Positions 20,784 to 30,372 of a DNA stretch of 64,000 bases are shown piece by piece; the first letter of the stretch is position 1, and the number at the start of each line of letters is the position of its first letter. The position numbers were made by a program, and so were the translations under genes. The notes beneath the pieces are model-generated. The model worked only from the letters and a program-made list of their open reading frames with translations, was not told the DNA's origin and did no database searches. The stretch is taken from NCBI RefSeq assembly GCF_006494775.1, contig NZ_CP041146.1, positions 3,968,001 to 4,032,000 on the forward strand, in the 5' to 3' direction. Source of the stretch: Nocardioides humi. GTDB taxonomy: Bacteria > Actinomycetota > Actinomycetes > Propionibacteriales > Nocardioidaceae.

Positions 20784-20801
20784 GTCCCGGAACCCCGGGA
20801 C
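20784..20801 (+). promoter_or_regulatory. Hairpin at the 5' end of the DUF2520-pan leader
   Basis: GTCCCGG (20784-20790) pairs with CCGGGAC (20795-20801) around an AACC loop, just downstream of the TACCGT box. It would be the first structure in the RNA, stabilising the 5' end or regulating the roughly 110-nt leader. No known riboswitch is recognised. Confidence 0.4.
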
Positions 20802-20896
20802 GACACCACTGAGCACAACGTCCGGTACCCACACCGGCTCCCGACCCGCCGAGCGGGGCGGCGAGTGGTCGGAGGGACGGGAACGAAAGGTTCACG

Positions 20897-21805
20897 ATGT
20901 CCCACCTCTTCCGTGTGGGTGTGATCGGCGCGGGCCGGGTCGGCGCCGTCCTGGCCGCGGGTCTCCGCGCAGCCGGCCACCCCGTCGTCGCCGCAGCGGG
21001 CGAGTCCGACGCCTCGCGCCGGCGCGCCGCCGAGCTCCTGCCCGGCGTCCCGCTCCGCAAGCCGAGCGACGTGGCCCGCGAGGCCGAGCTCCTGCTGCTG
21101 ACGGTCCCCGACGACATGCTCCCCAACGTCGTGAAGGTGCTCGCCGACTCCGGCGCCCTCCACGCGGGCCAGGTGGTCGCCCACACCTCGGGCCGCCACG
21201 GCCTCGCCGTCCTCGCGCCCGCCGCCGCGGTCGGCGCCCGGGTGATCGCGCTGCACCCGGCGATGACCTTCACCGGCACCTCCGTCGACCTCGAGCGGCT
21301 CCACGGCTGCGTCTTCGGCCTCACCGCGGGCGCGGACGAGCGGGCGATCGCGGAGGGCCTGGTCGCCGACCTCGGCGGCCGGGTGACCTGGGTGCCGGAG
21401 GAGATGCGCACGCTCTACCACGCGGGCCTCGCCCACGGCGCCAACCACCTGGTCACCCTCGTCAGCGAGGCGATGGGCCTGCTCGGCGCCGCCGGCGTCG
21501 ACGACCCGGCCGGCACCCTGCGCCCCCTGCTCGACGCGGCCCTCGACAACGCGCTCGCCCACGGCGACGCCGCGCTCACCGGCCCGATCGTCCGCGGCGA
21601 CGTCCAGACGGTCGCGGCCCACCTGAAGGACATCTCCGCCAACGCGCCCGACACCGTGCCGTCGTACGTCGCGATGGCGTGGGCCACCCTCGACCGCGCG
21701 GTCACCGACGGGCGGCTGCTGCCGATCCGGGCCCAGGCGATCGCAGGAGTGCTCAGCGCGTACGGCGACCGTCGCGTCCTCTCGCCCCGGGTGGAGTCGG
21801 CATGA
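20897..21805 (+). CDS. Rossmann-fold/DUF2520 oxidoreductase-like protein next to panC
   Basis: A 302-residue protein with VGVIGAGRVGAVLAAGLRAAGH at the N-terminus (NAD(P)-binding GxGxxG) and a C-terminal helical DUF2520 half (LYHAGLAHGANHLVTLV, GPIVRGDVQTV, HLKDI). It resembles ketopantoate-reductase or pyrroline-reductase-like enzymes in layout. Its ATGA overlap with panC and the same pairing in other actinobacteria suggest a role in pantothenate synthesis, perhaps as a ketopantoate reductase substitute. That role is inference; no panE or panB is seen in this window. Confidence 0.82.
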   Translation: MSHLFRVGVIGAGRVGAVLAAGLRAAGHPVVAAAGESDASRRRAAELLPGVPLRKPSDVAREAELLLLTVPDDMLPNVVKVLADSGALHAGQVVAHTSGRHGLAVLAPAAAVGARVIALHPAMTFTGTSVDLERLHGCVFGLTAGADERAIAEGLVADLGGRVTWVPEEMRTLYHAGLAHGANHLVTLVSEAMGLLGAAGVDDPAGTLRPLLDAALDNALAHGDAALTGPIVRGDVQTVAAHLKDISANAPDTVPSYVAMAWATLDRAVTDGRLLPIRAQAIAGVLSAYGDRRVLSPRVESA

Positions 21806-22686
21806 CCACCCTCACCCTGCCGGCTGTCGCACGCAGCCGGGCGGATCTCGCGGGCCTGCTCGGCGCACGCTCGGGCTCGGTCGTGCTGGTGCCCACGATG
21901 GGCGCCCTGCACGAGGGCCACGCGATGCTGATGCGGATCGCCCGCGAGCGCGCGGGCGCCGACGGCACCGTCGTCGTGTCGGTCTTCGTCAACCCCCTGC
22001 AGTTCGGGCCCGGCGAGGACCTCGACCGCTACCCGCGGACCTTCGACGCCGACCTCGAGCTCGCCGCCACCGAGGGCGTCGACGTGGTGTTCGCGCCGGT
22101 CGTGGGGGAGATGTACCCCGACGGCGTGCCCCACGAAGGCGTCCCCTCCGAGGCGGTCACCGTCCAGCCCGGACCGCTCGCCGATCTCCTCGAGGGCGCC
22201 AGCCGGCCCGGCCACTTCCGCGGCGTGCTGACCGTGGTCGCCAAGCTTTTCGGCCTGGTCCGGCCCGACGTCGCGGTCTTCGGCGAGAAGGACTACCAGC
22301 AGCTCGCCCTCATCCGGCGGATGGTGTCCGACCTGTGCCTCGGCATCGACATCGTCGGCGCCGCCACCGACCGGGAGCCCGACGGCCTGGCCCGCTCCAG
22401 CCGCAACCGCTACCTCGACGCCGAGCAGCGGCAGCAGGCGGTGGCGCTCAGCCGGGCGCTGCGCGCGGCGCAGGAGCGGGCGTCGTACGGCGTCCCGGCG
22501 GCGCGCTGGGCCGCCATGAGCGTCCTGAAGTCCGCACCCGGCGTCGAGCTCGACTACCTCGCCCTGACCACCACCGGCCTCGGTGAGCTGCCCGACTACC
22601 CCGAGCCCGGCACCGAGGGCCGGATCCTCGTCGCCGCCCGGGTCGGCACCACCCGGCTCATCGACAACCTGCCTCTGCAGTTCTGA
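21802..22686 (+). CDS. panC: Pantothenate synthetase
   Basis: Joins pantoate and beta-alanine using ATP. The 294-residue protein has [14 protein letters not shown] (the HxGH nucleotide motif), [37 protein letters not shown] and SSRNRYLD, all diagnostic. The ATG overlaps the DUF2520 stop by 4 bp. It works with panD, which makes its beta-alanine. Confidence 0.95.
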   Translation: MTTLTLPAVARSRADLAGLLGARSGSVVLVPTMGALHEGHAMLMRIARERAGADGTVVVSVFVNPLQFGPGEDLDRYPRTFDADLELAATEGVDVVFAPVVGEMYPDGVPHEGVPSEAVTVQPGPLADLLEGASRPGHFRGVLTVVAKLFGLVRPDVAVFGEKDYQQLALIRRMVSDLCLGIDIVGAATDREPDGLARSSRNRYLDAEQRQQAVALSRALRAAQERASYGVPAARWAAMSVLKSAPGVELDYLALTTTGLGELPDYPEPGTEGRILVAARVGTTRLIDNLPLQF

Positions 22687-22705
22687 ACCCTCCAGGGAGA
22701 CTCCC

Positions 22706-23125
22706 ATGCTGCGCACCATGATGAAGAGCAAGATCCACCGCGCGACGGTCACCCAGGCCGACCTCCACTACGTCGGCTCGGTCACCGTCGACGAGGACCT
22801 CCTCGAGGCCGCCGACCTGCTGGCCGGCGAGCTCGTGCACATCGTCGACATCACCAACGGCGCCCGCCTGGAGACCTACACCATCGCCGGCGAGCGGGGC
22901 AGCGGCGTGATCGGCATCAACGGCGCCGCCGCCCGCCTGGTCCACCCCGGCGACCTGGTGATCCTCATCGGCTACGGCCAGATGACGACCGAGGAGGCGA
23001 AGGAGCACCAGCCGCACGTCGTCTTCGTCGACGCCGACAACAAGATCATGGCGACCGGGTTCGACCCCGCCGAGACCTTCGGCGACCCGGCGCTCGCCCG
23101 CGGGGACGTGACGGCGACGCGCTGA
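22706..23125 (+). CDS. panD: Aspartate 1-decarboxylase precursor
   Basis: Makes beta-alanine from aspartate with a pyruvoyl cofactor formed by self-cleavage. The 139-residue precursor has [19 protein letters not shown], so cleavage is expected between Gly24 and Ser25, plus the [10 protein letters not shown] and [17 protein letters not shown] segments. It follows panC by 19 bp with an AGGGAG site. The acidic C-terminal tail after residue 115 is longer than in E. coli, as in other actinobacteria. Confidence 0.95.
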   Translation: MLRTMMKSKIHRATVTQADLHYVGSVTVDEDLLEAADLLAGELVHIVDITNGARLETYTIAGERGSGVIGINGAAARLVHPGDLVILIGYGQMTTEEAKEHQPHVVFVDADNKIMATGFDPAETFGDPALARGDVTATR

Positions 23126-23126
23126 G

Positions 23127-23132
23127 TAGTCT
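23127..23132 (+). promoter_or_regulatory. -10 box, leaderless nadB
   Basis: TAGTCT lies 6 nt before the ATG at 23139, giving the nad genes a possible promoter separate from panCD. Confidence 0.5.
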
Positions 23133-23138
23133 GCTGGG

Positions 23139-24808
23139 ATGCCCGACACGTTGCGCCTGCCCGGGCGCCTCACCGCGCCCAGCCCCGGCTGGACGACGCG
23201 CGCCGACGTCGTCATCGTCGGCTCCGGCATCGCCGGCCTCACCGCCGCCCTCCGGCTGCGCGGGTCCGTCGACCGGATCCTCGTCGTCACCAAGGACGTG
23301 CTCAACGCCGGCTCGACCCAGTGGGCGCAGGGCGGGATCGCCGCCGCGCTCGGTCCCGGCGACACCCCCGAGCAGCACGAGGCCGACACGCTCGTCGCCG
23401 GCGCGGGGGCCTGCGACCTCGACGCCGTCCGGGTGCTCGTCAACGAGGGCCCCGAGGCGGTCCGCGAGCTGATCGCGCTCGGCACCAACTTCGACCACAC
23501 CGACGACGGCGAGCTGTCGCTGACCCGCGAGGGCGGCCACCACCGCGACCGGATCGCGCACGCGGGCGGCGACGCCACCGGCGCCGAGATCCAGCGGGCG
23601 CTGATCGCCGCGATCGAGGCCGCTCCCGACATCGAGGTGATCCAGCACGCGCTGGCCGTCGACCTGCTGCTCGGCGAGGACGCAGCGGGTACGACGGGCG
23701 TGGCGGGCCTGACCCTGCACGTCATCGGCGAGGGCGAGCGCGACGGCGTGGGCGCCGTCCACTGCCGGGCGGTCGTGCTCGCCAGCGGCGGCCTCGGCCA
23801 GGTGTTCTCCCAGACCACCAACCCGTCGGTGTCGACCGGCGACGGGATGGCGCTCGCGCTGCGGGCCGGGGCGACCCTGCGCGACCTGGAGTTCGTCCAG
23901 TTCCACCCGACCGTGATGTACCTCGGCCCCGACTCCCGCGGCCAGCAGCCCCTCATCTCCGAGGCGGTCCGCGGCGAGGGCGCCTTCCTCGTCGACGACG
24001 ACGGCACCCGGATCATGGAGGGCGTCCACGAGCTCGCCGACCTGGCGCCCCGCGACGTCGTCGCCAAGGCGATCATGAAGCGGATGCTGGAGACCGGGCG
24101 TCCGCACATGTGGCTCGACGCCCGGCACCTCGGAGCCGAGTTCTGGGAGCGCCGCTTCCCGACCATCCTCGCCACCGCCCGCTCCCACGGCATCGACCCG
24201 GTGACCGAGCTGATCCCGGTCGCGCCGGCCTGCCACTACGCCTCGGGCGGCGTGCGCACCGACCTGTACGGCCGCACCGACCTGCCGGGCCTCTACGCCA
24301 CCGGCGAGGTCGCCTGCTCCGGGGTCCACGGCGCCAACCGGTTGGCCTCCAACTCCCTGCTCGAGGGCCTGGTGTTCTCGCGCCGGATCGCCGAGGTGCT
24401 GCCCGGCGAGCTGCCGGCCTGGCGCGAGCCGTCCGCCGACCGCCGTACCGCCGGCCTGGTCGCCGGCGACATCCGCCGCGAGCTGCAGGAGACGATGACC
24501 TCGCGCTCGGGCGTGCTGCGCTCCGCGCCCGGCCTGGCCGAGGGCGCCGCGGTGCTCGACAAGCTCGCCGGCCACGCCGCCGAGGCCGTCGACCAGGCCT
24601 CCTGGGAGGCCACCAACCTGCTCACCATCAGCGCCGCGCTCGCCGGCGCCGCCGCGCTGCGCGAGGAGACCCGCGGGTCCCACTGGCGCGACGACTTCCC
24701 CGAGCGCGACGACGCGCACTGGGCCGGGCACTTCGACGTGACCATGGACGACGGCGTCACCACCGTCGCGTTCGTCCCCGCCCCGCGACCGACGGCGGTC
24801 TCGGTTGA
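23139..24808 (+). CDS. nadB: L-aspartate oxidase, apparent frameshift in the last codons
   Basis: FAD enzyme that oxidises aspartate to iminoaspartate in de novo NAD synthesis. It has VVIVGSGIAGLTAAL, NAGSTQWAQGGIAAA, the HHRDRIAHAGGDATG active-site region, EFVQFHPT and ASGGVRTD. The frame has no stop where the protein should end; it runs on through nadC out of frame and into coaX. Adding one C to the CCCC run at 24781-24784 gives FVPAPATDGGLG and a TGA at 24806-24808 that overlaps the nadC TTG start (TTGA). This coupled arrangement is the expected one, so a missing base is likely. Corrected length about 556 residues. Confidence 0.9.
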
Positions 24809-25719
24809 TCGCCCGCACCCCGTACGACGACCTGCCGGCCGCGCTCGTCGACGAGATCGCCGGCGCCGGGCTGGACCCGCGAGCCGTCTACGACCACGTC
24901 GTCCTGGCCTTCGAGGAGGACCTGCCGGGGGGCGTCGACGACGTCACCAGCGACGCGATGCCCGACATGGGCCACGCGGTGGCCGACATCGCGGCCCGGG
25001 AGCCGGGCGTGGTGGCCGGTCTCGCGATCGCCGAGCTCGCCTTCACCTACGCCCTCGGCGACACCGTGAAGGTCACCGATCGAGTGCCCGACGGCACCCG
25101 GGTGGCGCCCGGCGACGTCGTGCTGACGGTCTCCGGGCCGGTGCGCGGCGTGCTGACCGCCGAGCGCACCGCCCTCAACTTCGCCTCCCACCTCTCCGGC
25201 GTCGCGACCGCGACCTCTCGCTGGGTCGACGCGCTGGCCGGCACCCGCGCCCGGGTTCTCGACACCCGCAAGACCCTGCCCGGCTGGCGCGCGCTGCAGA
25301 AGTACGCCGTGCGCTGCGGCGGCGGCGTCAACCACCGACTCAGCCTGGTCGACCGGGCGATGGTCAAGGACAACCACGCGGTCGCGGCCGGCGGCGTCGT
25401 GGCGGCGTACCAGGCCGTCGTCGCCGCCCATCCCGGCCTGCGGGTCGAGGTCGAGGTGATGGACCTCGACGAGCTGCGCGCGGTCCTCGCCGCCGGCTGC
25501 ACCGAGATCCTGCTCGACAACATGAGCACCGCCGACATGGCAGAGGCGGTCCGGATCAACGACGCGGCCGGACGGCCGGCGACCCTGGAGGCCTCCGGCG
25601 GACTCACCCTCGAGCGCGCCCGCGAGGTCGCCGAGACCGGGGTGGACTTCATCTCGGTGGGGGCGCTCACCCACTCGGTGATCGTGTTCGACCTCGGCCT
25701 GGACTTCCGGACGGACTAG
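24805..25719 (+). CDS. nadC: Nicotinate-nucleotide pyrophosphorylase (carboxylating)
   Basis: Converts quinolinate and PRPP to nicotinate mononucleotide. The 304-residue protein has EEDLPGGVDDVTSDA, AERTALNFASHLSGVAT, the DTRKTLPGWRALQKYAVRCGG block, HRLSLVDRAMVKDNH and EASGGLTLE. The TTG start overlaps the corrected nadB stop, which explains the rare start codon. No nadA lies in this window. Confidence 0.94.
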   Translation: MIARTPYDDLPAALVDEIAGAGLDPRAVYDHVVLAFEEDLPGGVDDVTSDAMPDMGHAVADIAAREPGVVAGLAIAELAFTYALGDTVKVTDRVPDGTRVAPGDVVLTVSGPVRGVLTAERTALNFASHLSGVATATSRWVDALAGTRARVLDTRKTLPGWRALQKYAVRCGGGVNHRLSLVDRAMVKDNHAVAAGGVVAAYQAVVAAHPGLRVEVEVMDLDELRAVLAAGCTEILLDNMSTADMAEAVRINDAAGRPATLEASGGLTLERAREVAETGVDFISVGALTHSVIVFDLGLDFRTD

Positions 25720-25724
25720 CGGCC

Positions 25725-26498
25725 ATGCCCTTGCTCGCCGCCGACATCGGCAACGCCCACACCGTCCTCGGCCTCGTCGCCGACGGCGCGGTGCACGCCG
25801 ACTGGCGGGTGTCCACCGCCGAGCACCGGACGGCCGACGAGTGGGCGGTGCTGCTCCGCGGGCTGCTCGGCAGCCGCGAGCAGGAGGTCACCGGGATCGC
25901 GGTGTGCGCCACCGTGCCGGCCGTCCTCAACGTGTGGCGCGAGATGCTGCCCGCGCACTTCCCCGACATCCCCTGCGTCATCGTCGAGCCCGGCATCCGC
26001 ACCGGCGTCCCGATCCTCGTGGACAACCCGCGCGAGGTCGGCACCGACCGGATCGTCAACGCGCTCGCCGCGGCCGCCGACTTCGAGTGCCCGGCGATCG
26101 TCGTCGACTTCGGCGGCACCGCCACGACGTACGACGTGGTCGACGAGCAGGGCCGGTACGTCGGCGGCGCGATCACGCCCGGGATCGAGATCTCCCTCGA
26201 GGCGCTGAGCCGCGGCGGCGCCCAGCTGCGGATGGTCGAGCTGGTCCGCCCGCGCGGCGTGATCGGCAAGAACACCGTCGAGGCGCTGCAGTCCGGCATG
26301 GTGTTCGGCGTCGCGAGCCAGGTCGAGGGCATGGTCGAGCGACTCACCACCGCGCTCGACTGCTCGCCCGCCGACGTCTCGGTCATCGCCACCGGGTACC
26401 TCGCGCCGCTGGTCGTCGAGGAGTGCCGCTGCTTCACCCACCGCGCGCCCTGGCTCACCCTGCGCGGGCTGGAGCGGGTGTTCCTCCGCAACACCTGA
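25725..26498 (+). CDS. coaX: Type III pantothenate kinase
   Basis: Phosphorylates pantothenate, the first step of CoA synthesis, and so uses the product of panC. The 257-residue ASKHA-fold protein has LLAADIGNAHTVLGL (phosphate 1), REVGTDRIVNALAA, VVDFGGTATTYDVV (catalytic Asp region) and GGAITPGIEISLEAL. The ATG lies 5 bp after nadC. It sits in the same frame as nadB, which is why a misread stop creates a spurious joint frame. Confidence 0.94.
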   Translation: MPLLAADIGNAHTVLGLVADGAVHADWRVSTAEHRTADEWAVLLRGLLGSREQEVTGIAVCATVPAVLNVWREMLPAHFPDIPCVIVEPGIRTGVPILVDNPREVGTDRIVNALAAAADFECPAIVVDFGGTATTYDVVDEQGRYVGGAITPGIEISLEALSRGGAQLRMVELVRPRGVIGKNTVEALQSGMVFGVASQVEGMVERLTTALDCSPADVSVIATGYLAPLVVEECRCFTHRAPWLTLRGLERVFLRNT

Positions 26499-26520
26499 GC
26501 CCGGGTGAGAGCATGGCGAC

Positions 26521-28917
26521 GTGGTGGGTGCGACCGGGCGGGCAGATGCCGACCTGCCGGCGAGCATCGCCGCGGCGCTGGGCGAGCTGAGGGCGCGGGC
26601 CGGCTCGCCGTCGTACCAGCAGATCGCGCTGCGGATCTCCGCGGCCCGGCAGCGGCGGGGACTGGCGCCCGGCGAGACGGCGGTGTCGCGCAGCACCGTC
26701 TACGACTGCTTCCGCCCGGGCCGGTCGCGGCTGAACGCTCCGCTGGTGCTGGAGATCGCCGCCGCCCTGGACGCGGACGAGGGCACCCTCGGCCGGTGGC
26801 GCGAGGCACTGGTGGAGCGGCAGCGGGCCGGGACCAGCCTGGTGGTCCGGGTGGACGAGGGACTGCCCGATCCGCCGCTGCTGATCGGTCGCGACGACCT
26901 CGTGGACCAGCTCGCGGGCGGAACGGGGAACGTGGTGGTCAGCGGGATGCCCGGGGTGGGCAAGACCGCGCTGGCGCTGGCGGTCGCCGTGCGGATCGCT
27001 CCGCGCTTCGACCGAGTGCTGCGCGTCAACCTCGACGGCTTCACCGAGGGCCGGATCCCGCCCGAGACGGCGACCGTGCTCGACGGCCTGCTCCGGTGCC
27101 TGCTGGGCGGACCGGCCGCGGTCGGCGACCCGCTCCAGCACTACCGGGACCTGCTGTCCGCGCGACGGGTGCTCCTGGTCCTCGACAACGCCGCAGGCCC
27201 GGAGCAGGTCGCCGAGCTGCTGCCGCCGGGGGACGCGAGCGTCGCGCTGGTCACCAGCCGGGTCGAGTTCCCGGAGGCGGAGGGGCTGACTCGGGCCCGG
27301 CTCCCCGCGCTCCCCGCCGAGGCGGCGGCCCTGCTGCTGGCCACCGTGTCGGGCCGGCCGTCCGGGGTGGACGACGCCGACCTCCACGCCCTGGCGGCGA
27401 CCACGGGAGGCCTTCCCCTCGCCCTGACCCTCCTCGGCCGCCGGGTCCGTGAGCACCCGGACTGGCCACTGGCCGACCACCGCGACGCCCACGAGCAGCG
27501 GCTGCGGCTGCTCGCCCTCGACGACGGGCTGCACGGGTCGCTGGCGCAGTCCTACGCGGCCCTGGACCCCGACGCCGCCGCCGCGCTCCGGCTGCTGGCG
27601 CTGGCTCCGGGCACCGATCTCGGGGATGACGCGGCGCGCGAGCTGCTGGGAGCCGGGACCGGCGACGGCGCGGCGAGCCGGACGGCGCTCGAGGGGCTGG
27701 CGACCGCCAGCCTCGTCTCGTCGGTCCGGCCGGGTCGGTGGGAGCTGCACGACCTGGTCCGCCGGTTCGCCCGCCGGATGTCGCTGGACGTCGATCCGCC
27801 CAGCACCCTCGCCGAGGCCGGTCGGCGGCTCCTCGAGCACTACCTCGCGGAGGCGACCCGGGCGGTGGCGGTGATCTACCCGCGCTCGATCGCCGACTGG
27901 TACTGGCCCCACGACACCGCCGCCACGACCGACGAGGTCGGCGCGCTGGACTGGCTGGGGGAGGAGCAGGCCAACCTGGTGCACGCCGTCACCTGGGCCG
28001 CCGAGGCGGGCTGGGACGAGCTCACGGTGCGGCTGGCGACCGTGCTCTGGGCCTATCTGGCCGACCGCAGCGAGGCCGCGACCAACCTGGTGCTCCAGCG
28101 CCACGCCCTCGCGGCGGCGGAGCGCGCGGGAGACGCCCTCGGGGTCTCGGTGTGCCGCCGCAACCTCGGGCAGACCCTGGGCAGGCTGGGTCGTCCGGAC
28201 GAGGCCGGGCCGATGCTCGAGGAGGCCCTCGCCGCGAGCGAGGCGCTGGGCGACCGGCTCGGTGTCGTCCAGGCCCGCAACGCGCTGGCCAATGTCGTGC
28301 ACATGCGCGGTGACAACGACGAGGCCGTCCGGCTGCTCGCGGCCAATGTCGAGGACCGTCGGGCCGCGGCCGACGTCCACCTCACCAACGCGCTGCTCAA
28401 CCTCGGCGTCGTCCTCACCCGCATGGACCGGAGCGAGGAGGCACTGGCCCGACTCCAGGAGGCCGGCGCGCTGGCCGAGACGCAGGCCTGGGTCGCCGGG
28501 GAGCAGCTCGCCGCCAACAACGTCACCACCCTGCTCCAGGAGGCGGGCCGGATCCGGGAGGCGGAGGTGGCCGCCACCCGCGCGCTCCGGCTCGCGCGGC
28601 GGCTGCGGCGTCCTCGGGGCATCGCGTACGCCACCTCCACCCTCGCCTCGGTCCGCTACGACCTCGGCGACCTGGACGAGGCGATGCGCGTCAACGACGA
28701 GGCGCTCCGGCTGGCCCGCGAGGTCGGCGTCCGGGAGCTGGAGGCGATGACGCTGAGCAACGCCGGCGACTACCTCCGCGCCACCCGTCCCGACCTGGCC
28801 CGAGAGCACTACCTCGCCGCTCGCGTCGTGGCCGAGCAGATCGGCAACGTCTTCGAGCGCGACCGGGCCGCCGAGGCGCTGCACGAGCTCGACGGACACG
28901 ACGGCCCGACCGGCTGA
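26521..28917 (+). CDS. STAND-type NTPase regulator with HTH, NB-ARC and TPR domains
   Basis: A 798-residue signal-transduction ATPase. Residues 10-100 resemble an Xre-type helix-turn-helix (SYQQIALRISAARQRRG, VSRSTVYDCFRPGRSRLN). Residues 120-400 form an NB-ARC module with Walker A GMPGVGKTALA near 142, Walker B RVLLVLDNAAG and the GGLPLALTLLGRRV motif. A winged-helix part (WELHDLVRRFARRM) follows, and residues 500-790 are TPR repeats (RNLGQTLGRLGRPDEAGPMLEEALA). Such proteins act as ligand-gated transcription regulators or in defence; the HTH favours regulation. The GTG start lies 22 bp after coaX. Target and ligand unknown. Confidence 0.85.
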   Translation: MVGATGRADADLPASIAAALGELRARAGSPSYQQIALRISAARQRRGLAPGETAVSRSTVYDCFRPGRSRLNAPLVLEIAAALDADEGTLGRWREALVERQRAGTSLVVRVDEGLPDPPLLIGRDDLVDQLAGGTGNVVVSGMPGVGKTALALAVAVRIAPRFDRVLRVNLDGFTEGRIPPETATVLDGLLRCLLGGPAAVGDPLQHYRDLLSARRVLLVLDNAAGPEQVAELLPPGDASVALVTSRVEFPEAEGLTRARLPALPAEAAALLLATVSGRPSGVDDADLHALAATTGGLPLALTLLGRRVREHPDWPLADHRDAHEQRLRLLALDDGLHGSLAQSYAALDPDAAAALRLLALAPGTDLGDDAARELLGAGTGDGAASRTALEGLATASLVSSVRPGRWELHDLVRRFARRMSLDVDPPSTLAEAGRRLLEHYLAEATRAVAVIYPRSIADWYWPHDTAATTDEVGALDWLGEEQANLVHAVTWAAEAGWDELTVRLATVLWAYLADRSEAATNLVLQRHALAAAERAGDALGVSVCRRNLGQTLGRLGRPDEAGPMLEEALAASEALGDRLGVVQARNALANVVHMRGDNDEAVRLLAANVEDRRAAADVHLTNALLNLGVVLTRMDRSEEALARLQEAGALAETQAWVAGEQLAANNVTTLLQEAGRIREAEVAATRALRLARRLRRPRGIAYATSTLASVRYDLGDLDEAMRVNDEALRLAREVGVRELEAMTLSNAGDYLRATRPDLAREHYLAARVVAEQIGNVFERDRAAEALHELDGHDGPTG

Positions 28918-29034
28918 CCGGCCGGCCGGTATCGGGATTGCTGTTCGGGTTTGTCCGAGCGGGCTGACCGCGCCGGTCGCGCGGCGGCAGCATCGGGTCC
29001 GTCGCCACGACCGCCCTTCTCAGGAGGCCCTCGA

Positions 29035-30345
29035 ATGACCAGCCCGACCTCGACCGCCGGCCGCGTCGGCGTCCTCGCCGCCGGTGCCTCCGCGGCCCTG
29101 GCGATGACCCTGAGCGCCGTCGTCACGCCGGTCCCGGCGCAGGCGGTCGTCCCCGCGGCCGCGGAGGTGCCGGCCCGCGCCGCCGCGGGCTGGCGGCTCG
29201 TGGGCGCCTGGGACGTCGCGGCCTGGTCCCCCCGGCTGGCCGTCTCGCCGACGGGCGACGTGTGGGTCTCCCAGCCCTACCCCGGCCGGCTGGTGCGCTA
29301 CTCCGCCGCCGGTGCCCAGCTCGCGAGCTTCCCGGCGCCGAGCGGGGTGGCGCCCGCGATGGACGTCGACGCGGCCGGCAACGTCCACCTCGTCGGCTGG
29401 AACGACGAGGCGACCGATGCGGTCCAGGTGCTGTCGCCGGGCGGCGCCGTGGTGCGCTCCTATGCACCCTTCGGGCCCGCGGGAGGTCCCCACGGCGACG
29501 TGGACCTCGACCCGACCGACATCGGGCTGGACCCGGCCGGCAACGCGTTCCTCGTCGAGTCCGACCTCCGAGCCGGCTGGCACGACGAGTTCCTCGCCAA
29601 GTACGACGCGACCGGGCACCGGCTCTGGAAGAGGGGCTCGACGACCGCCGGCGGGATCATGGCCGAGCAGACGGAGGTGGTCGCGGGCGCGGGCGGCACC
29701 TCCTATGTCGCCAGCCCGGCCGCCGACCGGATCGTCGTGCACGACGCCTCCGGGAATGTCGCGGGCGGGTTCGGCCAGCTCGGCGGCGAGCCGGGCCGGT
29801 TCAGCACGCCGGTCGGGCTGGCGTTCTCGCCGTCGGGCACGATCGCGGTGGTCGACGGCACCGACCGGGTCCAGGAGTTCGCCGCCGACGGGACCTACCT
29901 CGCCACCCTCGTGACGCCGCACGGCGACAACGACGACGTGGACTTCTCCGCCGACGGCTCCACGATGTACGTCCTCGGCGACGGCCAGGTGCTGCGCTAC
30001 CAGCGCACTGGCGGAGCAGGCGTCGTGGGCAAGAAGGTGAAGGCGGCCGGGAAGAAGGCCACGTTGAAGCTGACCTGCCCGGCCACCGCGGTCTCGGGCT
30101 GCGTGGGCAAGGCGCGGCTGCAGCAGAAGGTGCGCAAGGGCCGCAAGAAGGTCGAGGTGACGGTGGCCCGGGGGGCGTACGCGCTGCCGGCCGGCGCCTC
30201 CGCGAAGGTCAAGGTGCGCCTCACCAAGGCGGGCCGGGCCGCGCTGCGAGGAAGGCGCGTGGTGAAGGTGACCATCACGCTGAGCCCGCAGGTGGGCGGC
30301 CAGCCGGTCACCGTCAAGGGCAAGCTGGTCCGACGCAAGCGCTGA
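29035..30345 (+). CDS. Secreted NHL-repeat beta-propeller protein
   Basis: A 436-residue exported protein. Residues 1-38 are a signal peptide (hydrophobic AAGASAALAMTLSAVV, cleavage near AQA). About six NHL-type blades follow (SPRLAVSPTGDVWVSQPYPGRLVRYSA is one, GEPGRFSTPVGLAFSPSGTIAVVDG another). From about residue 335 comes a Lys/Arg-rich tail with short beta segments and two Cys (LKLTCPATAVSGCVGKA), found in many actinobacterial surface proteins. An AGGAGG site precedes the ATG. It may bind wall polymer or substrate outside the cell; function unknown. Confidence 0.8.
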   Translation: MTSPTSTAGRVGVLAAGASAALAMTLSAVVTPVPAQAVVPAAAEVPARAAAGWRLVGAWDVAAWSPRLAVSPTGDVWVSQPYPGRLVRYSAAGAQLASFPAPSGVAPAMDVDAAGNVHLVGWNDEATDAVQVLSPGGAVVRSYAPFGPAGGPHGDVDLDPTDIGLDPAGNAFLVESDLRAGWHDEFLAKYDATGHRLWKRGSTTAGGIMAEQTEVVAGAGGTSYVASPAADRIVVHDASGNVAGGFGQLGGEPGRFSTPVGLAFSPSGTIAVVDGTDRVQEFAADGTYLATLVTPHGDNDDVDFSADGSTMYVLGDGQVLRYQRTGGAGVVGKKVKAAGKKATLKLTCPATAVSGCVGKARLQQKVRKGRKKVEVTVARGAYALPAGASAKVKVRLTKAGRAALRGRRVVKVTITLSPQVGGQPVTVKGKLVRRKR

Positions 30346-30372
30346 GCCGGCGCCCGGCGCGGGCCCGCCGCC

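Noticed and set aside
23139..26498. A single 1119-residue nadB-coaX fusion protein
   Set aside because: The middle third is Arg/Pro/Gly-rich nonsense opposite an intact nadC in another frame, and one added base restores the normal gene ends.
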